Assembly: GCA_002378565.1 (NCBI GenBank)
Contig: DFSH01000044.1
Location: 11,723 to 39,917, forward strand
Direction: 5' to 3'
DNA length: 28,195 nucleotides
Source: Flavobacteriales bacterium UBA3442
GTDB lineage: Bacteria; Bacteroidota; Bacteroidia; Flavobacteriales; Schleiferiaceae
In this document: in pieces, positions 14,250-22,226 of the stretch
Position numbering within the stretch: the stretch's first letter is position 1
Layout: every line of letters starts with the position of its first letter
Position numbers and translations under genes: made by a program
The notes under the pieces: generated by a model
Told to the model about the DNA's origin: nothing
Seen by the model: only the letters and a program-made list of their open reading frames with translations
The model's database searches: none

Positions 14250-16724
14250 TCAATAATCGCCCAAACCGCGGCGACGCTCCACCTTCAAGTCCTTCAACAA
14301 AGGCGCCTTCACACCCAAGGACACATGGTAGCTTCTGGCATAACCAAATGGCACCCATCGAAGTCGCATCTCCCAGCAATGCAACTGCCTTGAAAGATCC
14401 AGGGTGGTGAAGGTCAATTGCTTGGCAACAAAATCGTAACCAGAAGATAAGCCCATGCGCCAGTTGGCAGTTGGTTCCCACGTGCCATTCACCCGCAATG
14501 ATTGCGTGGATTCCATCATTGATGTGCTAGGGTTTGGAGACATTCTTAATGCGTACCCAAGGTTCAATGTCCATGGTGCATGCCAGCTCATGTAATCCAT
14601 GTTGCCATAAAAATCATCATACAAATCCTCCTGGAGACCTTGTGAATTGATGGGCGCAGAAAGCCTGCCTGTTGAATTGCCACCTCGCAAACGCAAATCT
14701 GCGCTCAGCACATGAAGGCTTGGGCGGAACGGGCCTTGGCCCATCTGGTAGGCCATGGTTGGCAGTCGATTTCCCAAACTGTCCTGACCATACCAATCAA
14801 AAGCTCCCTGGTAGCTCAGTCTGAGCTTATTTTTTGCCAAACTCGTACTGGAACGAACGGTCAACGGCGTCCATTGGTACTGAGGGAGTGCCGCATTGTA
14901 AGCCGTTGCTATGGTGAAATCATCCAGTATGTTGAATTTATTGGCCTTGCCGCTGTCCTGCTTGCTCAGCCATTTGCCCCCAAGGGTATTGCGCAAGCGA
15001 AAAGTGACTGCGGCTACCTCGCCGAGGGTGGGGCTGCCATAGATGAAACTTTCAAATTTGCTCTTGTAGGCCATGGATCCACTGCTGTCTATTTGAACAA
15101 GCTGGTACGACCCCCAAAATGGATCACTGAAGTCTGGTCGGAAATTCAACCCTATGGATGGGTATGCCACATGCCGAATAGCCTTGAGGGGGCCTTGCTT
15201 GAAATTGAACATGCCATACAAGGTGGTAGACATGTTGGCAGCCATCTGGAAATCCCTTGCTGGGAAAAACCCGCTGACAGTATCTCGCTCCAACCGATTG
15301 CTGTCAGCATTCCACTCATGATTCATGGCATAAGGGTACCAGCGTTCCACATAGCTCATGGATGGATTAACCGTGATGAACCGCAGCAATTTCAAGTTAG
15401 CTGACATGGCTGCTTTGTGTTGCATGCCAGATTTAAGTCTGCTAGGCTGAAACAGTATATCAGGCTGCATCAGCTCATCAATGCTTCCTCGCGTCTCATT
15501 GCGGCTGTTCATTTGGTACGTGAGTCCAATTTTTTCATACCAACGGGTTTTACCCACCGGATTGAGTCGGCGAAATGGCTGGATGCGGTTCATACCTATG
15601 TTGACCTCGGGCAGGGTCAAGGTCATGCTGCCTGTTTGATTGTTCTGTCGTTGCCTAGCAGCTGCTGTGAGCTGGAAAGGGCTGCCCGGCCATCGCTTTG
15701 AATAGCTCACACTGGATGACATGTCATTTTTTAGGAATTGACTGGGGTCTGTGCTGGTGTTCTTGAAAAAACTACCCGTTGACAGATCCACTTTCGCGCC
15801 AAAGCTTCTCGTGGGGTGCGCCTTTGCATCCTGGCGATGGGTCCAGGATATGCGGTAATCCCTGCTATCCATGAATTGACCAGAAGCCTGATACCGGGGG
15901 TCACCAAAACGGGTGCGGTTCACCCTGAGGCCAAACTGCCCTGAGTATTTGTACCGGTAGCGGTAAGATGAACTCGCGTTCAAACCCCATGAACCTCTGG
16001 TGTAGAGATCACCTGTCAATCGCATGTCCCAGTGGTCGTTCAATGCCCAATAATGACCAAATCCCGTCAAGCCTAAACCCCACTGACGCTTGTCCTGAAA
16101 CTGCGGAAGAATGAAGCCCGAAGCTCGCTTATCCATCATGGGAAAAAACCCAAATGGCAAAATCAAAGGGGTTGGGATATGTAAAATCTCTAAATAGGCA
16201 GGCCCCGTCACAATGCGCTCACTTAGATCCAATCGGGCCTGCTTGGTGACAATGGCGAAATGCGGATTGACATGATTGCATGTCGTGAAGGCCGCTGGGC
16301 CTAAAAAATAAGTGCTGTCATCAACCAACTTGATGCGCTCACCATGCAGGTAGCCTTTTGATTGCTTGGTACTTCCCGTGTGCACCCAGCCTTGTTTTGT
16401 CTCAAATTGGTAACGGATGGTATCGGCAGCAAATTGATTCTCGCCTTGTATGAACACTGGCTTGCCCTGAATCGTGCCATGGCTATCTGCCTGTCCAAAA
16501 GCTGTGAGCATGTGCTGATCCCAGTCAATGCGGATGACGTCAGCCTGCAGCTCCATACCGTCCATAGTCACCACCGCTTCTTCTTTGAGGATGATTGCCC
16601 GCTCTTGGTAGAGCCACTCACCCTCCAAATTGGAACGGTATTGGATATTAACATCTTGCTGTGAATACATGGTGGTAGAAACCACCATGGAGGCAAGTAC
16701 GATTCTTAACTTTGGACTATTCAT
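14250..16724 (-). CDS. lptD: LptD-like LPS-assembly outer-membrane protein
   Basis: About 824 residues. A signal peptide (MNSPKLRIVLASMVVSTTMYSQ) is followed by an OstA/LptA-like beta-jellyroll (about 25-190) and a long region of alternating aromatic/polar strands that ends in an aromatic residue (GLGDY), as in a beta-barrel. The block around LEILHIPTPLILPFGFFPM...RASGFILPQF is the hallmark joining jellyroll and barrel in Bacteroidota LptD-like proteins. Role: insertion of LPS or lipooligosaccharide into the outer leaflet with LptE. Cysteines are few, so the paired-disulfide maturation of E. coli LptD is not obvious. An ATG nine bases earlier (16733) is possible, but the -7 element at 16736-16743 would place the transcript start inside that codon. 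It is divergent from the amidase, 24 bases apart start to start. Confidence 0.88.
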   Translation of the reverse strand: MNSPKLRIVLASMVVSTTMYSQQDVNIQYRSNLEGEWLYQERAIILKEEAVVTMDGMELQADVIRIDWDQHMLTAFGQADSHGTIQGKPVFIQGENQFAADTIRYQFETKQGWVHTGSTKQSKGYLHGERIKLVDDSTYFLGPAAFTTCNHVNPHFAIVTKQARLDLSERIVTGPAYLEILHIPTPLILPFGFFPMMDKRASGFILPQFQDKRQWGLGLTGFGHYWALNDHWDMRLTGDLYTRGSWGLNASSSYRYRYKYSGQFGLRVNRTRFGDPRYQASGQFMDSRDYRISWTHRQDAKAHPTRSFGAKVDLSTGSFFKNTSTDPSQFLKNDMSSSVSYSKRWPGSPFQLTAAARQRQNNQTGSMTLTLPEVNIGMNRIQPFRRLNPVGKTRWYEKIGLTYQMNSRNETRGSIDELMQPDILFQPSRLKSGMQHKAAMSANLKLLRFITVNPSMSYVERWYPYAMNHEWNADSNRLERDTVSGFFPARDFQMAANMSTTLYGMFNFKQGPLKAIRHVAYPSIGLNFRPDFSDPFWGSYQLVQIDSSGSMAYKSKFESFIYGSPTLGEVAAVTFRLRNTLGGKWLSKQDSGKANKFNILDDFTIATAYNAALPQYQWTPLTVRSSTSLAKNKLRLSYQGAFDWYGQDSLGNRLPTMAYQMGQGPFRPSLHVLSADLRLRGGNSTGRLSAPINSQGLQEDLYDDFYGNMDYMSWHAPWTLNLGYALRMSPNPSTSMMESTQSLRVNGTWEPTANWRMGLSSGYDFVAKQLTFTTLDLSRQLHCWEMRLRWVPFGYARSYHVSLGVKAPLLKDLKVERRRGLGDY
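16707..16714 (+). promoter_or_regulatory. -7 element of the amidase/mlaD/Fe-S operon (TAACTTTG)
   Basis: TAACTTTG, the same octamer as before thrS and ilvE, ends 34 bases before the amidase ATG. It lies within the first codons of the divergent lptD gene, so lptD signal-peptide coding and this promoter share bases. A -33 element is not apparent. Confidence 0.6.
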
Positions 16725-16735
16725 GCAATTCATAC

Positions 16736-16743
16736 CAAAAGTA
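16736..16743 (-). promoter_or_regulatory. -7 element of lptD (TACTTTTG)
   Basis: The minus strand reads TACTTTTG, a perfect TAnnTTTG. It ends two bases before one ATG (16733) and eleven before the next (16724), so the mRNA would have at most a leader of a few bases and would favour the second ATG. It sits inside the leader of the divergent amidase transcript. Confidence 0.6.
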
Positions 16744-16748
16744 CGTCA

Positions 16749-17873
16749 ATGCAACGGCTGACCTTGTTTCTTATTGCGCTTTTTGCGCTACCCACTGTAG
16801 GCTTCGTAGTCCACGTACCCTCCTATGACCGCGTGGAGGTCGTCATCATCGATGCAGGCCATGGCGGCAAGGCACCTGGAAACCTAGGGACGCGCAGGTA
16901 CAAAACTGTTGAAAAAGACATTGCCCTAGATGTGGCCTTGCTGACTGCAGAAGCAATCCGTCAAGCGCATCCAGATGTGAAGGTCATTCTCACCAGGGAT
17001 GATGACAGCTTTCTGGAACTTCATGAACGGACTGCCCTGGCCAACCGAAGCAAGGCTGATGTCTTCATATCTATCCATTGCAATGCCTGGACAAGTCAAT
17101 CTGCCTATGGCACCGAAACCTTTGTCATGGGGAAGAACCATGATGATGAAAACCAAGTTGCCCTCATGGAGAATTCAGACATCTTGATGGAGGACAACAT
17201 TGAAGCCAATTACGATGGCTTTGACCCTCGGAAGCCTGAATCCTACATTGCGCTAACCTTGTTTCAATACGCCTTTCAACGACAGAGCATTGAATTGGCA
17301 CAGAATATTCAGCAAGCCTTTCGCGAAGATGTGGGGCGGCATGACCGCGGCGTGAGACAACAACCATTGTATGTCACCAGCAGAACCTCTATGCCATCAG
17401 TTTTGGTTGAGCTGGGATTTTTAACCAATGCGGAGGAAGAAGATTACCTGAACACTACCAAAGGCAAATCAGACATGGCCAATGCCATTGCTGGGGCGTT
17501 CTCTTCCTACAAGACCAAGCGTGAGTCTGTTGGGCAACAACCCAGCAAGTCATCCAAGGACAAATCCAGTGATCAAGCAAAACCCGTGGATATCAAACCT
17601 GTTGCACAGCATGCATTCTATGTGCAACTCTCGGTAAGCGGTCAGAAAAAAGCCTTAAATGAGCCGCCTTTTGAGAACGCTCAACCCATTAAAGTCATGG
17701 CAGACGGTCGTTTGTACCGCTACCTTCACGGACCATTCAGCAGCTGGGATGTGGCTAAATCAGCGCAAAATGACATGCGCAGCAAAGGTTTTCCCGACGC
17801 CTTCTTGGTGGGCTACCTAGGGGGTGAAAAACTGCCGCTGAGTGAGGTAAAAAAGGCACTTCAATCATTGTAA
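16749..17873 (+). CDS. N-acetylmuramoyl-L-alanine amidase with C-terminal SPOR-like domain
   Basis: A 374-residue exported zinc amidase (Amidase_3 fold) that cleaves the stem peptide from MurNAc during septal peptidoglycan splitting. A signal peptide or anchor covers residues 1-22. The zinc and catalytic residues are His38 in IDAGHGG, Glu55, His110 in SIHCNAW and Glu221 in VELGFLTNAEE. An acidic insertion (about 130-180) separates the zinc-binding parts, as in AmiC/AmiB-type enzymes where it forms a regulatory helix. After a Lys/Ser-rich linker (255-285), residues 289-355 (FYVQLSVSG ... YRYLHGPFSSWDVAKS) look like a SPOR domain, which would target denuded septal glycan. It is the first gene of a long coupled operon; mlaD follows after 9 bases. 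Confidence 0.92.
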   Translation: MQRLTLFLIALFALPTVGFVVHVPSYDRVEVVIIDAGHGGKAPGNLGTRRYKTVEKDIALDVALLTAEAIRQAHPDVKVILTRDDDSFLELHERTALANRSKADVFISIHCNAWTSQSAYGTETFVMGKNHDDENQVALMENSDILMEDNIEANYDGFDPRKPESYIALTLFQYAFQRQSIELAQNIQQAFREDVGRHDRGVRQQPLYVTSRTSMPSVLVELGFLTNAEEEDYLNTTKGKSDMANAIAGAFSSYKTKRESVGQQPSKSSKDKSSDQAKPVDIKPVAQHAFYVQLSVSGQKKALNEPPFENAQPIKVMADGRLYRYLHGPFSSWDVAKSAQNDMRSKGFPDAFLVGYLGGEKLPLSEVKKALQSL

Positions 17874-17882
17874 CTTGCAATT

Positions 17883-18854
17883 ATGCTATCAAAAGAATTA
17901 AAGACAGGAATTGCGGTAATTTTTGCCGTGGGAATCATCTACTGGGGTCTAGGATTCCTTCAGGGAAATAACATCCTCAGCAGAGGAACCAAAATCCACG
18001 CCATCTACAAAAATGCAGGTGGCATTCAGGTCAGCCAACCCGTGACCATCAATGGCGTCAACGTAGGCAAGGTGTCGCAAGTGGGCTTCATGCCCGACAA
18101 ATCAGGGCGCATCTTGGTGACCATGAACATCACAGGCACCTACCCTGTTCCATCCAACACCATTGCAGAAATTCGCGCCTCAGGCTTATTGGGCGACAAA
18201 GAGATCGTTTTAATCTTAGGACAGGGTTCATCCATGATTGAAAACCATGACACGTTGAGAGCAAGCATTGAGGAGAGCCTTGGTGACGCCATCAACAAAG
18301 AGGTGCTCCCTGTTAAAATTCAAACAGAAAAACTGCTTGCATCTCTTGACACCGCTGTTGGTGTGCTTTCTGGGTTCTTGCAAGGGGATTTTCAATCAGA
18401 ATTGTATTCCTCCGTTAGCAATGTCAACCAAAGCTTGCTGAACTTGAATAAAATCACCTTGGAACTCCGCTTGTACTTGACAGAAAACCGAGAAGACCTC
18501 AGTGCCATCACAGGCAACATGAACACCCTTTCAAAGATGATTGCTGACAATCGATCTGAATTCAATCGCATCATGGAGAACATGGCCGGCGCATCAGATA
18601 CACTGGTCGCTTCTGACATGGGCAAGGCACTCAAGGCACTTGCCGCCAGTGCGGAACGACTGGATCGCATCACGGCATCAATGGAAGCTGGTGAAGGCAG
18701 CTTAGGTAAGCTGATCGCGCATGATTCCTTGTACAACAATGTCAATTCCTCGATTGAGTCGCTGGATAAATTACTGGAAGACTTGCGCCAAAAGCCATCC
18801 AGGTATCTCAACTTTTCAGTCTTTGGCAAAAAGGACAAAGGGCCATCAAACTGA
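17883..18854 (+). CDS. mlaD: MCE/MlaD family lipid-transport protein
   Basis: A 323-residue protein with one N-terminal membrane helix (about residues 8-27), a single MCE domain (about 36-115, with GGIQVSQPVTINGVNVGKV and ASGLLGDKEI) and a long helical, coiled-coil-prone tail (about 150-315). MCE proteins form hexameric rings between inner and outer membrane and carry phospholipids together with an MlaE permease and MlaF ATPase; neither is in this window. The initiation codon lies nine bases after the amidase stop, and the stop overlaps the next ATG in TGATG. That makes expression with the downstream Fe-S genes likely, although any functional link is not obvious. Confidence 0.9.
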   Translation: MLSKELKTGIAVIFAVGIIYWGLGFLQGNNILSRGTKIHAIYKNAGGIQVSQPVTINGVNVGKVSQVGFMPDKSGRILVTMNITGTYPVPSNTIAEIRASGLLGDKEIVLILGQGSSMIENHDTLRASIEESLGDAINKEVLPVKIQTEKLLASLDTAVGVLSGFLQGDFQSELYSSVSNVNQSLLNLNKITLELRLYLTENREDLSAITGNMNTLSKMIADNRSEFNRIMENMAGASDTLVASDMGKALKALAASAERLDRITASMEAGEGSLGKLIAHDSLYNNVNSSIESLDKLLEDLRQKPSRYLNFSVFGKKDKGPSN

Positions 18855-20116
18855 TGGCTGCGCAACTTGCTTTTTTCATCTTATTGACGGCAGGCTCTGT
18901 CGTATTTGCCTGGCAGGTCCAGCGACTGCGCCGAGGGTTGGCCATGGGTCGGCCATCTGAACGCAACGATCAACCTCTTCGCCGTTGGAAAACCATGGCC
19001 CGTGTTGCATTAGGGCAAGGAAAAATGGGCAGCCGCCCTGTTGCCGCCCTGTTGCACGTGGTGGTTTACGTTGGCTTTGTACTCATCAACATTGAGGTCC
19101 TGGAAATACTTGTTGATGGCGCCATAGGTAGCCATCGATTTTTTGCCCCCTATTTGGGTGGAGCCTATGTTGGCATCATTGGATTTTTTGAGCTGCTTGG
19201 CGTTGCCGTGATTATTGCCTGCTTGGCCTTCTTGTTTCGCCGGCATGTGATGCGCATCCCGCGCTTCAGGCATGCAGACATGAAGGGTTGGCCTTCAAAA
19301 GATGCAGACATCATACTCTACATAGAAATCATGCTGATGTCAGCCTTGTTGCTGATGAATACCGCAGAAGCTGCCATGGATGCCGAAGCGCCCGTGGTGG
19401 TGGGGCATTGGCTGGCGCCCTTGCTATCAGGCATGGACGAGAACAGCCTGCACTGGATTGAACGCATTGCTTGGTGGTTCCATTTTGCAGGCATTTTGGC
19501 ATTTTTGAACTATTTGCCCAGATCCAAGCATTTCCACATCATTCTTGCTTTCCCCAACACTTGGTACAGCAAGCTCAGTGCTAGAGGACGAATCCCTGCC
19601 ATGCCATCGGTGACTGGAGAAATCAAATCCATGATGGACCCCAGCTATGTGCCAGACGAGACAGCGGTCCCTGATCGTTTTGGCGCAAAAGATGTGTCTG
19701 ATTTGAGCTTTGCCAACCTACTCAATGCCTTCACTTGCACTGAATGTGGTCGATGCACCAGCGCTTGCCCTGCAAGCATCACGGGCAAATCCCTATCCCC
19801 AAGGCAGATCATGATGGCCACACGAGATCGGGTTGAAGAATCCCTTGACAAGGGTGAGTCGGCCAAGGATAACCACCTACTGGATAATTTCATTTCACGT
19901 GAATCCCTGTGGGCCTGCACCTCGTGCAATGCTTGCGTCGAGGTCTGTCCCCTGAATATTGACCCCTTGGACATCATCCTGCAAATGCGCCAATACCTCA
20001 CCATGGAGGAAAGTGCGGCTCCTGCCCCATTGAACAGCATGATGAGTAACATCGAAAACAATGGTGCACCATGGGCCTACCCTCAGGCTGATCGCGCAGC
20101 ATGGATTAATGAATGA
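18854..20116 (+). CDS. Membrane-bound [4Fe-4S] oxidoreductase subunit
   Basis: A 420-residue protein. The first 230 residues hold five or so hydrophobic segments with histidines (His68, His210 and others) that could bind heme b, similar in layout to the cytochrome-b-like gamma subunits linked to heterodisulfide-reductase-like proteins. Residues 290-370 carry two [4Fe-4S] motifs: Cys295, 298, 301, 305 in CTECGRCTSACP and Cys355, 358, 361, 365 in CTSCNACVEVCP, a HdrC-like ferredoxin domain. It most likely passes electrons between a soluble partner (the CCG-domain protein two genes on) and the quinone pool. Substrate unknown. The start shares bases with the mlaD stop (TGATG) and its stop overlaps the HAD gene (ATGA). 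Confidence 0.88.
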   Translation: MAAQLAFFILLTAGSVVFAWQVQRLRRGLAMGRPSERNDQPLRRWKTMARVALGQGKMGSRPVAALLHVVVYVGFVLINIEVLEILVDGAIGSHRFFAPYLGGAYVGIIGFFELLGVAVIIACLAFLFRRHVMRIPRFRHADMKGWPSKDADIILYIEIMLMSALLLMNTAEAAMDAEAPVVVGHWLAPLLSGMDENSLHWIERIAWWFHFAGILAFLNYLPRSKHFHIILAFPNTWYSKLSARGRIPAMPSVTGEIKSMMDPSYVPDETAVPDRFGAKDVSDLSFANLLNAFTCTECGRCTSACPASITGKSLSPRQIMMATRDRVEESLDKGESAKDNHLLDNFISRESLWACTSCNACVEVCPLNIDPLDIILQMRQYLTMEESAAPAPLNSMMSNIENNGAPWAYPQADRAAWINE

Positions 20117-20535
20117 ATGCCATGGAACTGAAGAAACACCGCATCAATGGCGAAACCGTCAGCCCTATTCTTCCCAATGAGGTCAAGAATTACTTGATTG
20201 ACATTGATGGAACCGTTTGTGATGACATCCCCAATGAGGAGCCCGATCGCATGGCTACTGCTGCCCTCTACCCTGACGCATTGGCAACCATTCAGGGCTG
20301 GCATGCTGATGGCCACTACATCACATTTTTCACTTCCAGAACGGAGGAACATCGGGAGGTCACTGAAACATGGTTAACCAAGTATGGTTTTCCCTACCAT
20401 GGTTTACTGATGGGTAAGCCACGGGGCGGCAACTACCATTGGATTGACAACCACATTGTGCGAGCTACTCGCTTCAGTGGCACTTTCAACAACCTGGTGC
20501 GCAAACCTGCCACCATTGAAGTATTTGAAGACTAA
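20113..20535 (+). CDS. HAD-superfamily phosphatase, conserved in Bacteroidota
   Basis: A 140-residue small HAD protein. Motif I is YLIDIDGTVCDD with nucleophile Asp30 and Asp32, motif II is FTSRTEEH (Ser75), and GKPRGGNYHWIDNH supplies the motif III lysine (Lys102) and an acidic residue (Asp112). No large cap domain fits in this length, so it probably acts on a protein or a large or exposed phosphate. From memory, close relatives in flavobacteria are often labelled phosphoheptose isomerase, which the HAD motifs contradict. Substrate unknown. It sits between two Fe-S proteins with a four-base overlap (ATGA) before and a one-base overlap (TAATG) after it, so it is probably made in fixed ratio with them. 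Confidence 0.82.
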   Translation: MNAMELKKHRINGETVSPILPNEVKNYLIDIDGTVCDDIPNEEPDRMATAALYPDALATIQGWHADGHYITFFTSRTEEHREVTETWLTKYGFPYHGLLMGKPRGGNYHWIDNHIVRATRFSGTFNNLVRKPATIEVFED

Positions 20536-21323
20536 TGACTGACACACTCCATGTACCCATACTAGCTGACATGCTAGCAGAAGGCAAGAAACCCGATGTC
20601 CTTTTCTGGGTTGGCTGCGCTGGCAGCTTTGACGATCGAGCAAAAAAAGTCACCAAAGCTTTTGTGAAACTTTTGAACGAAGCAGGGATTTCCTTTGCCA
20701 TCCTTGGCAGCGAAGAGGGTTGTACGGGGGATCCTGCCCGACGGTCTGGGAATGAATTCCTTTTCCAAATGCAGGCCATGCAGAACATTGAAGTGCTCAA
20801 TGGCTACGATGTGCAACGCATTGTCACCACGTGCCCTCATTGCTTCAACACCTTAAAGAACGAATACCCTGAGTTGGGGGGTAAGTACGAGGTCTTCCAC
20901 CATTCTCAGTTCCTTCGCGAGCTATTGAAAGCCGGTAAATTGACCATTCAAGGTGGCGCCTTCAAAGGCAAGCGAATCGTCTTCCATGACCCCTGTTATT
21001 TAGGCCGAATCAACCAGACCTATGAAGCACCACGCGATCTGCTCAAAGCCCTGGACGCAGAACTCCATGAGATGGGTCGCTGCAAGAAAAATGGCCTTTG
21101 CTGTGGTGCAGGCGGTGCGCAGATGTTCAAGGAACCAGAAAAGGGTGACAAGGACATCAATGTCGAACGCGTAGAAGAAGCATTGGCTACCAAGCCCGAC
21201 ATCATTGCTACAGGCTGTCCATTTTGCAAGACCATGATCAGCGATGGCGTGAGTCATTCCGGCAAGGATGTACCTGTTCTTGATATTGCAGAGGCCATCG
21301 TTCAAGCTGGAGACCTAAGCTGA
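20535..21323 (+). CDS. CCG-domain Fe-S oxidoreductase subunit (HdrB-like)
   Basis: A 262-residue protein with two cysteine-rich CCG-type domains, as in heterodisulfide reductase subunit B, GlpC, LutA/LldE and succinate:quinone-like carriers. The first set is Cys28, Cys63, Cys100 and Cys103 (CPHC); the second is Cys154 in FHDPCYLG, Cys183, Cys189-Cys190-Gly in CCGAGG, and Cys228 with Cys231 (CPFC). The first domain lacks a full CC pair (EGCTG), so only the second is likely to hold the unusual noncubane cluster. It is the probable soluble partner of the membrane Fe-S protein upstream. One base is shared with the next gene (TGATG). Confidence 0.9.
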   Translation: MTDTLHVPILADMLAEGKKPDVLFWVGCAGSFDDRAKKVTKAFVKLLNEAGISFAILGSEEGCTGDPARRSGNEFLFQMQAMQNIEVLNGYDVQRIVTTCPHCFNTLKNEYPELGGKYEVFHHSQFLRELLKAGKLTIQGGAFKGKRIVFHDPCYLGRINQTYEAPRDLLKALDAELHEMGRCKKNGLCCGAGGAQMFKEPEKGDKDINVERVEEALATKPDIIATGCPFCKTMISDGVSHSGKDVPVLDIAEAIVQAGDLS

Positions 21324-21781
21324 TGTCTATGATCAACTGGGAGGATGTTCCTCCACAGGGCCGGTTGTGGATATTCACAGCTTCCTCCCCTTGGCAAGCA
21401 GATCAAATGGACATGGTTGACCGACAGCTCAGCTTGCTCTGCCATAGCTGGACTGCGCATGGCGAGCCTGTAGCAGCCAGTTACACGACTGTGGACCATC
21501 GCCTCATTGCCCTAACAGCCGATGAATCAGCCCTTGCCAGTGCTAGCGGCTGTTCCATTGACAGCATGATGGGTCAACTTCAAGAGCTATCACAAGCATT
21601 GCACACAAATCTTTTTGACCGAATGCATGTCTACATCCGTCCTGATGAAACAGCGCCATGGCGGCGTGTTGGCATCAAGGAAGCTAAAACATCAGAGGGT
21701 CAGTTTCTCAACGCAGTGGGTGATCAAATGGCCGCATACCAACCGATCACAGCCATCAAAGGCTCGTGGCTGAGGCCATAG
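21323..21781 (+). CDS. Conserved Bacteroidota protein of unknown function
   Basis: A 152-residue soluble protein with no signal peptide or membrane helix. I recognise the pattern LWIFTASSPW ... SGCSIDSMM ... LFDRMHV from a Bacteroidota family usually found directly after CCG-domain Fe-S proteins; it is sometimes called an ABC transporter ATPase, but it has no Walker A, signature or Walker B motif, so that name is unsupported here. The short GCSID motif (about residues 73-77) is the best candidate for an active or metal site, using its Cys or Asp. It is the last gene of the amidase-mlaD-Fe-S operon and overlaps the convergent Nudix gene by 26 bases. Confidence 0.75.
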   Translation: MSMINWEDVPPQGRLWIFTASSPWQADQMDMVDRQLSLLCHSWTAHGEPVAASYTTVDHRLIALTADESALASASGCSIDSMMGQLQELSQALHTNLFDRMHVYIRPDETAPWRRVGIKEAKTSEGQFLNAVGDQMAAYQPITAIKGSWLRP

Positions 21782-22226
21782 CGCCTTTCAAGGCATGCAA
21801 GGCGTCACGATCTGAAGACAAGCTAAGTATGCCTGTGTCCAATGACATCAATGCACACCAGGTAACCCTTTCCCCATCCTTGTCAGGTATGGTCAGCATG
21901 GATTCAAGATGGTGAATTGGCTCCGAACAGGAAGCAATCAAATAATAGCTGGTGCTAACCCATACGTTGGGGTCAAATTGTGATTTCACGGGTGCAGTAC
22001 TTTGATGAATCATTGCACCGACCTTGACATCGACCAATTGTAACTCTTCAGAAAGTTCTCTAACAAGGCATTGTTCATCAGATTCACCTGGCAATTTACC
22101 TCCGCCAGGCAGCTTAATCAAGGGCGTGCCCTGGTAGCGTTCAGCAGACAGCAAGACATCTAGTGCATCAGCTGCACCATTTGATTTCCTCAGGATGCAT
22201 GCGTAGACTCGATGGCTATTTGTCAC
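21756..22226 (-). CDS. Nudix hydrolase
   Basis: A 156-residue Nudix-fold protein. The Nudix box (about residues 45-67) is complete through GX5EX7RELxEE, so the metal-binding glutamates are present, but the final Gly of the usual GU pair is Gln (EELQL instead of EExGU). That small deviation leaves the catalytic glutamates intact, so activity is plausible; substrate (nucleotide, nucleotide sugar, CoA or other) cannot be told. The start is GTG at 22226, overlapping the upstream cytochrome gene stop as GTGA. It is the last gene of the DUF4920-cytochrome-Nudix unit. Confidence 0.85.
   Translation of the reverse strand: MTNSHRVYACILRKSNGAADALDVLLSAERYQGTPLIKLPGGGKLPGESDEQCLVRELSEELQLVDVKVGAMIHQSTAPVKSQFDPNVWVSTSYYLIASCSEPIHHLESMLTIPDKDGERVTWCALMSLDTGILSLSSDRDALHALKGAMASATSL

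Noticed and set aside
14712..15404. 230-codon open frame on the plus strand, antisense to lptD
   Set aside because: The protein shows no recognisable domain, and the opposite strand carries a clear outer-membrane barrel with proper motifs; antisense open frames of this length occur by chance at this base composition.
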